From: Treponema sp.
GTDB taxonomy: Bacteria > Spirochaetota > Spirochaetia > Treponematales > Breznakiellaceae
Assembly (NCBI GenBank): GCA_031281685.1
Contig: JAITFA010000179.1
Coordinates: 1 to 7,725, forward strand
Length of the DNA: 7,725 nt
Direction of reading: 5' to 3'
A program made the translations under genes and the position numbers. How positions within the stretch are numbered: position 1 is the stretch's first letter; every line of letters starts with the position of its first letter. Of the stretch, positions 1 through 7,155 are shown piece after piece. Below the pieces are notes generated by a model. The model had not been told where the DNA came from and did no database searches. It was given only the letters and a program-made list of their open reading frames with translations.

Positions 1-10
1 GCAACACATG

Positions 11-113
11 TCTGGCACCAACTAAAGTGTCTGGCACTGGCCAACGTCTCTGGCACTGCCACTGCCACACGTGTCTGACACCGGTCAACGTCTCTGGCAC
101 CAACGTCTGGCAC
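11..113. repeat. Six direct TCTGGCAC repeats, mostly 19-bp period
   Basis: TCTGGCAC, or TCTGACAC in one copy, starts at 11, 30, 49, 74, 93 and 106, so successive spacings are 19, 19, 25, 19 and 13. Copies are joined by variants of a CAACG/GGCCAACG spacer. The fourth copy lies in the perfect 11-bp palindrome GTGTCTGACAC (71-81). The array may continue left of the window, since repeat-like sequence begins at base 1. Function is unknown; a decayed minisatellite or clustered protein-binding half-sites are both possible. Confidence 0.75.
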
Positions 114-193
114 TAGCGCCTCTGCGGATACCATTTCTGCACCGCACTGTTGTGTTCTGTTCACGGTGCTTTAACCGCCCGTTTTTTGGGGGA

Positions 194-298
194 CAGAGCA
201 AACGTGCTGCGCCTCAGAACAAACGTGCTGCGTGCCAGAGCAAACGTGCTGCGGCTTGGAACAAACGTGTTCCGTGCCAGAACAAACGCGCTACGGGC
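194..298. repeat. 21-bp tandem repeat array, five units
   Basis: Five uninterrupted 21-bp units start at 194, 215, 236, 257 and 278. Each has a head CAGARCAAACGTGCTGCG (TGGAAC in the fourth unit) and a variable last three bases. The period equals seven codons, which keeps reading frames open across the array: one frame reads QNKRAAC-type heptads and the next reads RTNVLRA-type heptads. The CAGAACAA head also appears in units of the array at 7156-7407, so the two arrays may belong to one family. Confidence 0.85.
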
Positions 299-418
299 AA
301 ATATAACGCTGAAGTCGTTTCATGCCTGCCTTTCCGAACAGGAACAACCGCCGATGCCCCGGCCGTTCACCGTCTAGGCTTTTCAACACGGACGGTTTGT
401 GAGAGGATAAGACTAACA

Positions 419-1885
419 ATGAAGAAAGCAGGCGACTTACTGGCATACTTTTTTGATCAAAAGACTCTGACTTCGATTCACACATGGTCGAAGCTGTTCT
501 CGGCATGGCCGTCGATTGTTACCAAGCATAAGATAGCTGCTGCTGAGAGCCATACGCGAGTGGTGGAGTTTGACCGGCGCGTATTGCTCATTGAGGCGGA
601 ACACCCGGGCTGGATACAGATACTACAAATCAAGCAGGCTGAACTCTTACAGGAGTTCCAGAGCCGCTTCCCTGATCTCGACATTGTGGGCATAGCCTTC
701 CGCTTGAGCCGGACGCCGTTTACCCCTTCAATACAGATACCTGAACCACGACCGCCTGAACCACCGCCTACACCTGTTGTTGAGGAGGATACGGCAAACC
801 TAAGTGCCAAGGAACGCTTCAAGCAAAGCATGAAACGCCTTGAACAGAGCATCATTGCGCGGGAACGGGCGAGGGCGCGGGGAGACTTCAATAAAGAACC
901 CCAGCGGAATATCAAACCTCGCAGTGAGGATGCTGTCGCGCTTTCAAGCGCATGGACTGAAATCAAACACTGCCTGCTCTGTCCCCGGCGTTGCGGCGTT
1001 AATCGTGCGGCGGGCGAGCGTGGCTACTGCGGTGAAAGCGCCGTACTTCGCCTTGCCGCAGCATCCATACACCGCGGCGAGGAGCCGCCCGTTTCTGGCG
1101 CGGGTGGTTCCGGCGCAATATTCGTCAGCGGCTGTAACCTGGGCTGTGTCTTCTGCCAGAACCGTCAAATTTCCCATGAAGCCATGGGACGAGAGGTAAG
1201 CATAACGGAATTTGTCGCCATTTGTCTGAAGCTACAGGCGCTGGGCGCGGAAAACATCAATGTCGTTACCGGAACCCACGCGATTCCAGCCGTTGTTGCT
1301 GGTCTTAAACAGGCGCGTGCCGAGGGCCTTGTCATACCTACGCTCTGGAACTCCTCTGCTTATGAGAGCCTTGAGGCGCTCTCGCTTCTTGAAGATGTCA
1401 TTGACGTGTACCTGCCCGATCTCAAAACCCTTGACCCAAACCTTGCAGCCTGTTTCTTCAATGCGCCGGACTATCCTGAATATGCAACAAAGGCGATTCT
1501 GCGTATGCTGGATACGCGGAGCTTGAGAACCTCAGCCAACTCCACGCTGATGAGCGGGGTCATTATCCGGCATCTCGTGCTTCCCGGGTACCTTGAGGCC
1601 ACACGGGAGACGCTTCGCTGGTTTGCGGAACATGGTCAGGGACGGGCGCTGATTTCGGTGATGACCCAGTACACGCCGCCAAGAGGCATGGGTGTGCGTG
1701 TGAAAGACGCGCCGAAGCGCTTTATGAGCGAGCGGGACTATGAGACTGTGCTTGGATGGCTTGAGGAATTCGGTATAGAAGACGGTTTTTATCAGGAGTT
1801 GACGCCAGATTCAGACTGGCTTCCTGATTTTACCAGACAGAACCCGTTCTCTTCGACGCTTTCCACAGCGGTTTGGCACTTTTAA
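419..1885 (+). CDS. DUF721/DciA-like domain fused to PflX-like radical SAM protein
   Basis: The protein is 488 aa. Residues 1-100 match DUF721, the family of the bacterial helicase loader DciA: an early conserved tryptophan segment (WSKLFSAWPSIV), then VLLIEAEHPGWIQILQIKQ and a C-terminal IVGIAFRLSR strand. A proline-rich linker follows (about 101-122), then a charged helix (129-160). Residues about 180-488 match PflX-like radical SAM proteins (COG1313). A four-cysteine cluster (C185, C188, C192, C204) precedes the CxxxCxxC motif that binds the 4Fe-4S cluster and SAM (C239, C243, C246, in GCNLGCVFCQN). The substrate of this subfamily is not known. The ATG at 419 is chosen because DUF721 homology starts there; a modest AGAGG lies 12 nt upstream, and the frame above it encodes only repeat-derived sequence. 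The fusion has no internal stop. Both domain calls are from motif recognition. Confidence in the radical SAM half is high; in the DUF721 half, good. Confidence 0.85.
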   Translation: MKKAGDLLAYFFDQKTLTSIHTWSKLFSAWPSIVTKHKIAAAESHTRVVEFDRRVLLIEAEHPGWIQILQIKQAELLQEFQSRFPDLDIVGIAFRLSRTPFTPSIQIPEPRPPEPPPTPVVEEDTANLSAKERFKQSMKRLEQSIIARERARARGDFNKEPQRNIKPRSEDAVALSSAWTEIKHCLLCPRRCGVNRAAGERGYCGESAVLRLAAASIHRGEEPPVSGAGGSGAIFVSGCNLGCVFCQNRQISHEAMGREVSITEFVAICLKLQALGAENINVVTGTHAIPAVVAGLKQARAEGLVIPTLWNSSAYESLEALSLLEDVIDVYLPDLKTLDPNLAACFFNAPDYPEYATKAILRMLDTRSLRTSANSTLMSGVIIRHLVLPGYLEATRETLRWFAEHGQGRALISVMTQYTPPRGMGVRVKDAPKRFMSERDYETVLGWLEEFGIEDGFYQELTPDSDWLPDFTRQNPFSSTLSTAVWHF

Positions 1886-1928
1886 TCGCTATAGGCTTAA
1901 AAATAATGACGCATTTTATTGGTATATA

Positions 1929-1937
1929 TGGTATATT
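1929..1937 (+). promoter_or_regulatory. Extended -10 promoter for the DUF2804 gene, probably leaderless
   Basis: TGGTATATT fits an extended -10 (TGn plus TATATT at 1932-1937) in an AT-rich stretch. Transcription would begin six or seven bases downstream, at about 1944, which is the A of the ATG. No Shine-Dalgarno sequence lies between the upstream in-frame TAA (1941-1943) and the preceding gene's end. A TGAC-containing -35 near 1906-1911 would be 20 bp away and is weak. Confidence 0.5.
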
Positions 1938-1943
1938 AGTTAA

Positions 1944-2990
1944 ATGTATACACGGGAAATACAGCCGCCCAGAAGCAGTCCCGTTGAGCAGGGAAAGCCT
2001 CTCCAAGGAACTTGGGTTACGCCCTTTGAGACTATCAATCTCCTCGATATTGAACGGCCATTCTCTTTCCCGTTCCCCAAGTGGATACAAGACCTGCGCC
2101 TCAAGGAATGGGAAACCTTTCTGATACAGGATGAACGGTTTTGCCTTAGCGCCTTACTCGGTAACTTCAAAACCTTTCGATGGGCGCAGGCGTTACTCTA
2201 TGACAAAGGAACGAAACAGCGCTTTAGGTTCAGTAAGCTCCTTCCTTTCAGCGGCTGGCATATTCCTTCGACGCTCTCCAATGCTTCTATAGATAGCCAC
2301 TCGTATAGGTTCTTCTTTCGTATCCACGATTGGCTTGAAGCTGATACCATACGTTTTGACCTTCACATTGATGCGAGGCGAAAACAAACCGCGTTTACCG
2401 CGCACATGAAGTATGATGTCAATCAAAGCAAGACCACGCCGCTGGCAGTGAACCTTCTCTTCTCCGAGCGGCGCTGTATGAGCGCGTTTAAGGTCATCTG
2501 TCCGGTACAGGGGGATATCGTGTTCGACGGGCGGCATATCGTCATGGATAAAGAGCATACGCAGGGTTTCTTTGGCGACTTCAAGGGCTACTTCCCTTAT
2601 CAGACGCGGGCAAAATGGTGTACCGCATTTACCATTGATGAACAGGGTCATTACGGTTTCAGTATTGCCGACAATCAAACCAAGGAGTCTTTTACGAACA
2701 ATGAGAATGCGCTCTGGGTGGATGGGCGACTCACCCCTCTGCCGCCTATCCGTATTACCATGCCTAAGGGTCCTGACTCGGACTGGATCATACAGGATAT
2801 GGAGGGCATGGTAGACCTTGTATTTACGCCGGTGGAACCGGCTCATAACGTTCTGAATATACTAGTGGCAAAGTCAGAGTATGATATGCCATTAGGTTAT
2901 TTCAACGGCATTCTTCTTGACGCTAGTGGAACGCGGATTCAGGCGCGTAACCTCTGGGGTGTTGGAGAAAATATCTATCTACGAGTATAA
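1944..2990 (+). CDS. DUF2804 family protein
   Basis: The 348-aa product matches DUF2804 in length and layout. The N-terminus (REIQPPRSSPVEQGKPLQG, then a TPFETINLLD segment) corresponds to the family's opening 'leu-x-asp-x-x-G ... W-x-x-x-P ... N-L' pattern. The middle carries FFGDFKGYFPYQTRAKWCTAF (about residues 209-229), matching the family's 'D-x-x-x-G-x-x-P-Y-x-T-x-W' region. The C-terminus (LGYFNGILLDASGT, then NLWGVGENIYLRV) matches its closing strands. No signal peptide or membrane segment is visible, so it is probably cytoplasmic. The biochemical role of DUF2804 is not established. The start is fixed by an in-frame TAA directly before the ATG. The gene lies 58 bp after the radical SAM gene and 2 bp before the next gene, with which it is probably co-transcribed. 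Confidence 0.85.
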   Translation: MYTREIQPPRSSPVEQGKPLQGTWVTPFETINLLDIERPFSFPFPKWIQDLRLKEWETFLIQDERFCLSALLGNFKTFRWAQALLYDKGTKQRFRFSKLLPFSGWHIPSTLSNASIDSHSYRFFFRIHDWLEADTIRFDLHIDARRKQTAFTAHMKYDVNQSKTTPLAVNLLFSERRCMSAFKVICPVQGDIVFDGRHIVMDKEHTQGFFGDFKGYFPYQTRAKWCTAFTIDEQGHYGFSIADNQTKESFTNNENALWVDGRLTPLPPIRITMPKGPDSDWIIQDMEGMVDLVFTPVEPAHNVLNILVAKSEYDMPLGYFNGILLDASGTRIQARNLWGVGENIYLRV

Positions 2991-2992
2991 GT

Positions 2993-5047
2993 ATGGCAAA
3001 AGAAAAAGCAGTATATGAACCGGGCGAACTTGATCGAGTTCGTAACAAACTGGGTGTAATTGATGAAAACGAAGCCAAACGCATGGCTGAAGTGCTGGGC
3101 GGTGATGTGGGCGTGGAACGTACTGCGGCTCCACCCGATCCGCCAAGCAAAGCCGCCCCCATTGTCAGACGAAAGCCCTCTGACACAAAGGCTTTCCCCC
3201 AAACTCAAGGCGATGTGGCCATTGCAGGAAATGCGCGAAGCAAAAAAAGTGCGTCCCCGAAAAAATCCTCGACCGCGCAAAAACAGGCAAGCCAAACGGA
3301 CGATGATCCCAAGGTTCCGGTTAAGGCAGACTACTTTGAGCGGCTCAAAATGGACCGGTACGCGGCTGAGGAAGAATTTGAAATCAAATCCTTCCATCAG
3401 GTCATATTTTCGGCGCTCTCCTTCTTTAGCCGTCCAACTGATTATGTAAGCCCAGCCTTTATAACCCAGCGTATGACCTTATACTATAAGAAGATTGAGT
3501 TACTGGTAAATTCGACGCGGGCCATGTTCCCCCGAAACAATCGGGAACTGAATGATAAGTTGAAAAGAACGTCTATCTTTGTGTTTTCCGTCCTTGATAC
3601 CATAAGGTATTGGAACATTGAGCGGATTTCTGGAGACCTGTCCCGATTGCAGGCTCGACCGCATGGCGTCAATATCAGCGAGTTTAGCGATATTCTGCGA
3701 GCGGTGTATAAACCTATCTTCATCATGGAGCGTCTGAATACTGAGGTACATATCAGAGAATCGTATAAACTACTCTACCGTCTGCTGTTTATCGAAGACC
3801 CGATTAATGCGAAGAAAAAGTACGAGGAGCTGATCGAAAACGCGATGGACGCCTTTATCGCCATACGGGAGAATATTCATTACCTGCTCTACCCGCTCCT
3901 GATGAAACTGCTTTCCAGTACCTTTATTCCTTATGAACGCTTCTTTACAGAGCGGAAAAACCGTTTTCTGGCTTTTCTCAACACCACGGAAGACGAGCGA
4001 ATCAATCCTATATCATCACAGAGAGAAGAAAAAGCTGAAGACGGCGAGGCTGAAGCAACGGACGATACAGCAGAGGGCGCGGCGGATAGTAACGAAAAGG
4101 CGGAACAGAAGCAAGCCGCGCTTGAAGCGGAACAAAAAACCTTTGACCAAAGCCTCCGTGTCATGGAATCGCTCTTCCCTCAGGCTGGCTGGAACAAACT
4201 TGACACCTACCCCGACCTCTACCCCTATTTTAGGGATGTCTTCAATCTGAAGAAGGACTATGAACTCATCGCCCCAACCGATGCCCTGCAACAGGTACTT
4301 ATGCTTATGCGTATCGTGCAGGAACTGTTTTTAGGCCTGCGCTATGTGTCCTTCAACCCACTTGTTGTACCACAGAACGGTGGACATCTTGATGAAATGC
4401 TGGGCAACATTATCAACGGCTGGCCAAATCATGAGATTGCCTTTGAAAAGGAATATCTGTCCCGTCTGACCGAGTATTGCCGGCTTCTGGAAGGCTCAGA
4501 CCGAACCTCACCCTACACCAAACGTCTGTATAACGAGATTCAATGGTTGCGTAAGTTATACTTCTTCCCCTATTACCGCTTTGAGACCTTTTCTTCGCCG
4601 CCTATTCCCAAAAACAGCATCAACCCCGTATACCCGGAGGTGCGCCAGTTGCGGAAGCTGCTCAGTATAATAGTCGCCAACATTGAGGCAGCAAACAAGA
4701 ATGGGGGCGCGGAGACACTGGCTCACTGCGAAGGTATCAATAACCCCTGGAGCGCTTACTCATTTCAGGTGAGCAATCCAGTCTCCACACGGCTTAATAT
4801 GCTTCTGGGACCCAAGCGGCGAACCAACGCCACGCTCATATCTTTTACCCTTATGGTAGTTTCAGTGCTGGATCACATTCTCAACTGCAATGATAGCTGG
4901 GCTTATCCCCCAGAAATGGGAGCCTTGTTCCGTAGCGTAAATGGCGAGGGGAGCATACCGCAGTTCGGGGTTGACGAAAAGATCAACGCTGATCTCATTT
5001 TCAAACAGGTCTTGAAAGAACAGCGGGAGCGTAAAAAGCATACCTAA
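2993..5047 (+). CDS. Conserved spirochaetal-type helical protein of unknown function
   Basis: The 684-aa product has no enzyme motif that I recognise. Residues 1-42 form a helical opening, YEPGELDRVRNKLG followed by EAKRMAEVLGGDVGVER, a style I associate with treponemal hypothetical proteins. Residues 43-110 are Lys/Ser/Pro-rich and probably disordered. Residues 111-340 are mostly helical with many aromatic and basic residues (SFHQVIFSALSFFSRP; ALDTIRYW-like segments). Residues 344-383 are a highly acidic Glu/Ala hinge, and 384-684 form a second helical region rich in Tyr/Phe/Pro. There is no signal peptide or clear transmembrane segment, so a soluble cytoplasmic, perhaps scaffold or structural role is inferred. 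The ATG lies 2 bp after the DUF2804 stop with only a weak upstream GAG, suggesting translational coupling. The reading frame is intact over its whole length. Confidence 0.8.
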   Translation: MAKEKAVYEPGELDRVRNKLGVIDENEAKRMAEVLGGDVGVERTAAPPDPPSKAAPIVRRKPSDTKAFPQTQGDVAIAGNARSKKSASPKKSSTAQKQASQTDDDPKVPVKADYFERLKMDRYAAEEEFEIKSFHQVIFSALSFFSRPTDYVSPAFITQRMTLYYKKIELLVNSTRAMFPRNNRELNDKLKRTSIFVFSVLDTIRYWNIERISGDLSRLQARPHGVNISEFSDILRAVYKPIFIMERLNTEVHIRESYKLLYRLLFIEDPINAKKKYEELIENAMDAFIAIRENIHYLLYPLLMKLLSSTFIPYERFFTERKNRFLAFLNTTEDERINPISSQREEKAEDGEAEATDDTAEGAADSNEKAEQKQAALEAEQKTFDQSLRVMESLFPQAGWNKLDTYPDLYPYFRDVFNLKKDYELIAPTDALQQVLMLMRIVQELFLGLRYVSFNPLVVPQNGGHLDEMLGNIINGWPNHEIAFEKEYLSRLTEYCRLLEGSDRTSPYTKRLYNEIQWLRKLYFFPYYRFETFSSPPIPKNSINPVYPEVRQLRKLLSIIVANIEAANKNGGAETLAHCEGINNPWSAYSFQVSNPVSTRLNMLLGPKRRTNATLISFTLMVVSVLDHILNCNDSWAYPPEMGALFRSVNGEGSIPQFGVDEKINADLIFKQVLKEQRERKKHT

Positions 5048-5055
5048 CATCAGTC

Positions 5056-5084
5056 TTGCTTTCATCAGTATATCTGATTACGAT
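5056..5084 (+). promoter_or_regulatory. Possible promoter for the LRR/beta-helix gene
   Basis: TTGCTT (5056-5061) and TACGAT (5079-5084) are separated by exactly 17 bp. They match the sigma-70 boxes at 3 and 4 of 6 positions. The spacer contains the short dyad ATCAG-TATAT-CTGAT (5064-5078). The gene may instead be read through from upstream, since no terminator was seen in the 61-bp gap. Confidence 0.3.
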
Positions 5085-5096
5085 AGAAAGTAGGTC

Positions 5097-5103
5097 AGGA
5101 GGG
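5097..5103 (+). promoter_or_regulatory. Strong ribosome binding site
   Basis: AGGAGGG ends 5 bp before the ATG at 5109. It is by far the strongest Shine-Dalgarno among the complete genes here. It fixes the start at 5109 rather than at the in-frame ATGs at 5115 and 5121. Confidence 0.85.
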
Positions 5104-5108
5104 TTTTT

Positions 5109-6938
5109 ATGACGATGAAAATGAAAACAACCGGGGTAGCCCTTTGTTTGTTTACCACACTGTGTTTTACGGTATTCGGGCAGAACCTGTCCGATTTCAG
5201 AGTAAGGCTGAACGAAACGGGAAACACACGAACAATAAGCGTCATCGCTTACACTGGCGTGGCGAATGATATCGCCATTCCAGCGCGGATAAACGATGTT
5301 CCGGTACGCGCTATTGAGGAGGGAGCGTTTCAATCCCTGACAAACCTTACCCGCGTTACCCTTCCTTTCGGCGTTACGACCATTGAAAGCGGCGCGTTTA
5401 ACGGCTGTTCAGCCCTTGTTTCGCTCTTCATTCCCGCCACAGTAACAAGTATCGGCGTGGGCGCGTTTAGTGGCTGCTCAAGCCTCATTGCTATTGAGGT
5501 TGATCCGCGAAACCAGCACTACCACGACTTACAGGGAGTGCTGTTTGATAAAGCTGGAACAACGCTCCTGTACTATCCGTCAGGCAAAATCGGGGACTAT
5601 TCAGTGCCTGATAGCGTAAAGAACGTGGCTCCCGGCGCGTTTATTGACGCCGACAAGCTGAGCCTCAAATCCTGCAATGAAATAGCGCAACGCTTCGGCA
5701 GCGCGGCTTTTGGCGCTCCATCCGCGCAGAGTCCCGTTACTCCGTCAGATTCCGTAAGCTCTGTTACCGCAACCGAGAGGGCGGCAAGCTCAGTCGCGGC
5801 GAGGAGAAGTCAGGGACCAATACTTCCGGGAAGATCAAGGTCAATGTACTATGTATCCGCCCAAGGTAACGATGCCAACAATGGCCTTTCAGAGTCCGCT
5901 CCTTTCAGAACACTCCCAAAAGCGATTGAAGCAACAGCGACAAGCGCGGTAAGAATCATCACGGTCATTGGCAGGGTAGAGGGCGGTTTTATCCTGACCA
6001 ACATCAATGGGGAACTCCTTATAACAGGTAAGCCCAACGCGACTGATACGGAAAAAGCCTCTATCGCGGTCTCCTCTGGTCTCATTCTTCAGGTGAATGG
6101 GTCTAGCAAGCTTCGGCTTGAGCATATCGAGATTACCGGCGGTACTAAGGGCGGAATTCGCATAGACGACGGCGCGTTTCTTACGCTGGGAACCGGTGCG
6201 CGTGTCTCTGGTAATACCGGGGCTAACGGCGGCGGCGTAAACATACACGGTCAGAATACCACGCTTGTTATGGAAGGAAACGCGACAATCACCGGCAACA
6301 TAGCCAACGCGGGCGGCGGCGTTTTTATCTGGGAAAATGGTACGCTTATCATGAAGAATATTGCGACAATCACCGGCAACCGCGTCATACAGGGCGTTAG
6401 CGAGCGTGGACGGGGCGGCGGTGTTTTTATGCAGGATGCTTACTTTATCATGCAGGATAGCGCGGAAGTTTCCGGCAATAGAACATTCGCGTCAGGTGGA
6501 GGTCTCTTTGCCTTGAGAAGCAACGTTACCATGCGGAACAGCGCGGTAATACAAGGTAACAGATCGGTAGTTGCCGCGGGCGGAGCGTATTTTTACAAAG
6601 GCGCTCTCACTATGGAAGGTAACTCGGAGATTTCAGGCAACAACGCCGCCACAAACGGCGGCGGCGTGGAGCTTGAATCTATTGAAGATGGCAATGGAAG
6701 CGCTGTTTTGTTACGGGAGTTTGCCAGAATCATTAACAATTCCGCAGCGATGAGTGGCGGCGGACTGTTTATAGGCGGGAATAATAGTGTGGTCTTGCGG
6801 GATAACGCGGAAATCTCTGGTAATCAGGCGCGAAATGGCGGCGGCGCAAGAGAAGAGCAAGGCGCGAGATTGATACTGGACACGACAGCCGGTATTCGCA
6901 ACAACATAGCGTCTGAAGACCCGGATATATCAAGGTGA
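5109..6938 (+). CDS. Secreted BspA-like LRR plus right-handed beta-helix protein
   Basis: The 609-aa product starts with an export signal: charged MTMKMK, a hydrophobic core to about residue 22, then FGQ typical of signal peptidase I cleavage near residue 24-25. Residues about 42-180 are BspA-type leucine-rich repeats (LRR_5), with repeated 'IPxxVTxIxxGAFxGCSxL' patterns such as VTTIESGAFNGCSALVSL and VTSIGVGAFSGCSSLIAI. A Ser/Ala/Thr linker (about 200-245) leads to YYVSAQGNDANNGLSESAPF, the usual opening of DUF1565/pectate-lyase-like beta-helices. Residues 247-605 carry about nine rungs of the form 'hxMxxNAxIxGNxAxxGGGVxh'. The SGN and GGG(V/L/A) motifs resemble, but are not diagnostic of, chlamydial Pmp repeats. 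No autotransporter barrel, LPXTG or Por tail is present at the C-terminus. The protein is probably periplasmic or surface-exposed and may bind host or plant material; that role is inference. A terminator follows at 7000. Confidence 0.85.
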   Translation: MTMKMKTTGVALCLFTTLCFTVFGQNLSDFRVRLNETGNTRTISVIAYTGVANDIAIPARINDVPVRAIEEGAFQSLTNLTRVTLPFGVTTIESGAFNGCSALVSLFIPATVTSIGVGAFSGCSSLIAIEVDPRNQHYHDLQGVLFDKAGTTLLYYPSGKIGDYSVPDSVKNVAPGAFIDADKLSLKSCNEIAQRFGSAAFGAPSAQSPVTPSDSVSSVTATERAASSVAARRSQGPILPGRSRSMYYVSAQGNDANNGLSESAPFRTLPKAIEATATSAVRIITVIGRVEGGFILTNINGELLITGKPNATDTEKASIAVSSGLILQVNGSSKLRLEHIEITGGTKGGIRIDDGAFLTLGTGARVSGNTGANGGGVNIHGQNTTLVMEGNATITGNIANAGGGVFIWENGTLIMKNIATITGNRVIQGVSERGRGGGVFMQDAYFIMQDSAEVSGNRTFASGGGLFALRSNVTMRNSAVIQGNRSVVAAGGAYFYKGALTMEGNSEISGNNAATNGGGVELESIEDGNGSAVLLREFARIINNSAAMSGGGLFIGGNNSVVLRDNAEISGNQARNGGGAREEQGARLILDTTAGIRNNIASEDPDISR

Positions 6939-6999
6939 TTGATTGAAATGTGCCGGTGCGCTGCCTGAGTTACCGTGAAGCTACGAAGTTGTTATGGAG

Positions 7000-7025
7000 C
7001 GACCGTCTGCGCGGCGGTCGTTTTT
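7000..7025 (+). terminator. Rho-independent terminator
   Basis: An 8-bp stem pairs 7000-7007 (CGACCGTC) with 7013-7020 (GGCGGTCG), with one T-G wobble and the loop TGCGC. It is followed directly by TTTTT (7021-7025). It lies 61 bp after the LRR/beta-helix stop codon and most likely ends that transcript. Confidence 0.9.
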
Positions 7026-7155
7026 ACTTTATCCAACATGTTACGCGATACTTTGCAAAAAATGAAGAACAGTTAAGCCGAACTTCGCGTTTTTATGCAA
7101 GCGCCGCTATTCCCAACATCACTAGGGCTAAGAACCCGGCCATCGCAGCGCAAAG

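Larger units (their letters stand above)
1..418. other. Gene-free leader region rich in short repeats
   Basis: No convincing gene starts in these 418 bases. One reading frame is open from a GTG at 71 into the gene that starts at 419. Its translation here is low-complexity (QNKRAAC-type heptads from the 21-bp repeats) and has no recognisable domain, so it is treated as non-coding. The region holds the 19-bp TCTGGCAC repeats (11-113), the 21-bp array (194-298), and weak inverted repeats GCACCG/CGGTGC (139-144 and 164-169) and ACCGTC/GACGGT (369-374 and 391-396). No strong promoter was found; TATAAC at 302-307 lacks a good -35 partner. Confidence 0.7.

Noticed and set aside
139..187. Terminator of an upstream gene (GCACCG/CGGTGC then T-run)
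   Set aside because: The 6-bp stem has a 19-nt loop and the T-run is displaced by 12 bp.
71..418. N-terminal extension of the radical SAM gene from a GTG at 71
   Set aside because: The added 116 residues are encoded by repeats, show no domain, and precede a clean DUF721 start at the ATG at 419.
478..966. 162-codon reverse-strand frame
   Set aside because: It lies opposite the DUF721 domain and proline-rich linker; its Gly/Ser/Arg-rich product is a shadow.
2193..2846. 217-codon reverse-strand frame opposite the DUF2804 gene
   Set aside because: It is antisense to a recognised family, has low-complexity Arg-rich translation and no ribosome binding site.
5109..5190. Lipoprotein signal in the LRR/beta-helix protein
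   Set aside because: The cysteine at residue 19 lies inside the hydrophobic core, and the FGQ site fits signal peptidase I better.
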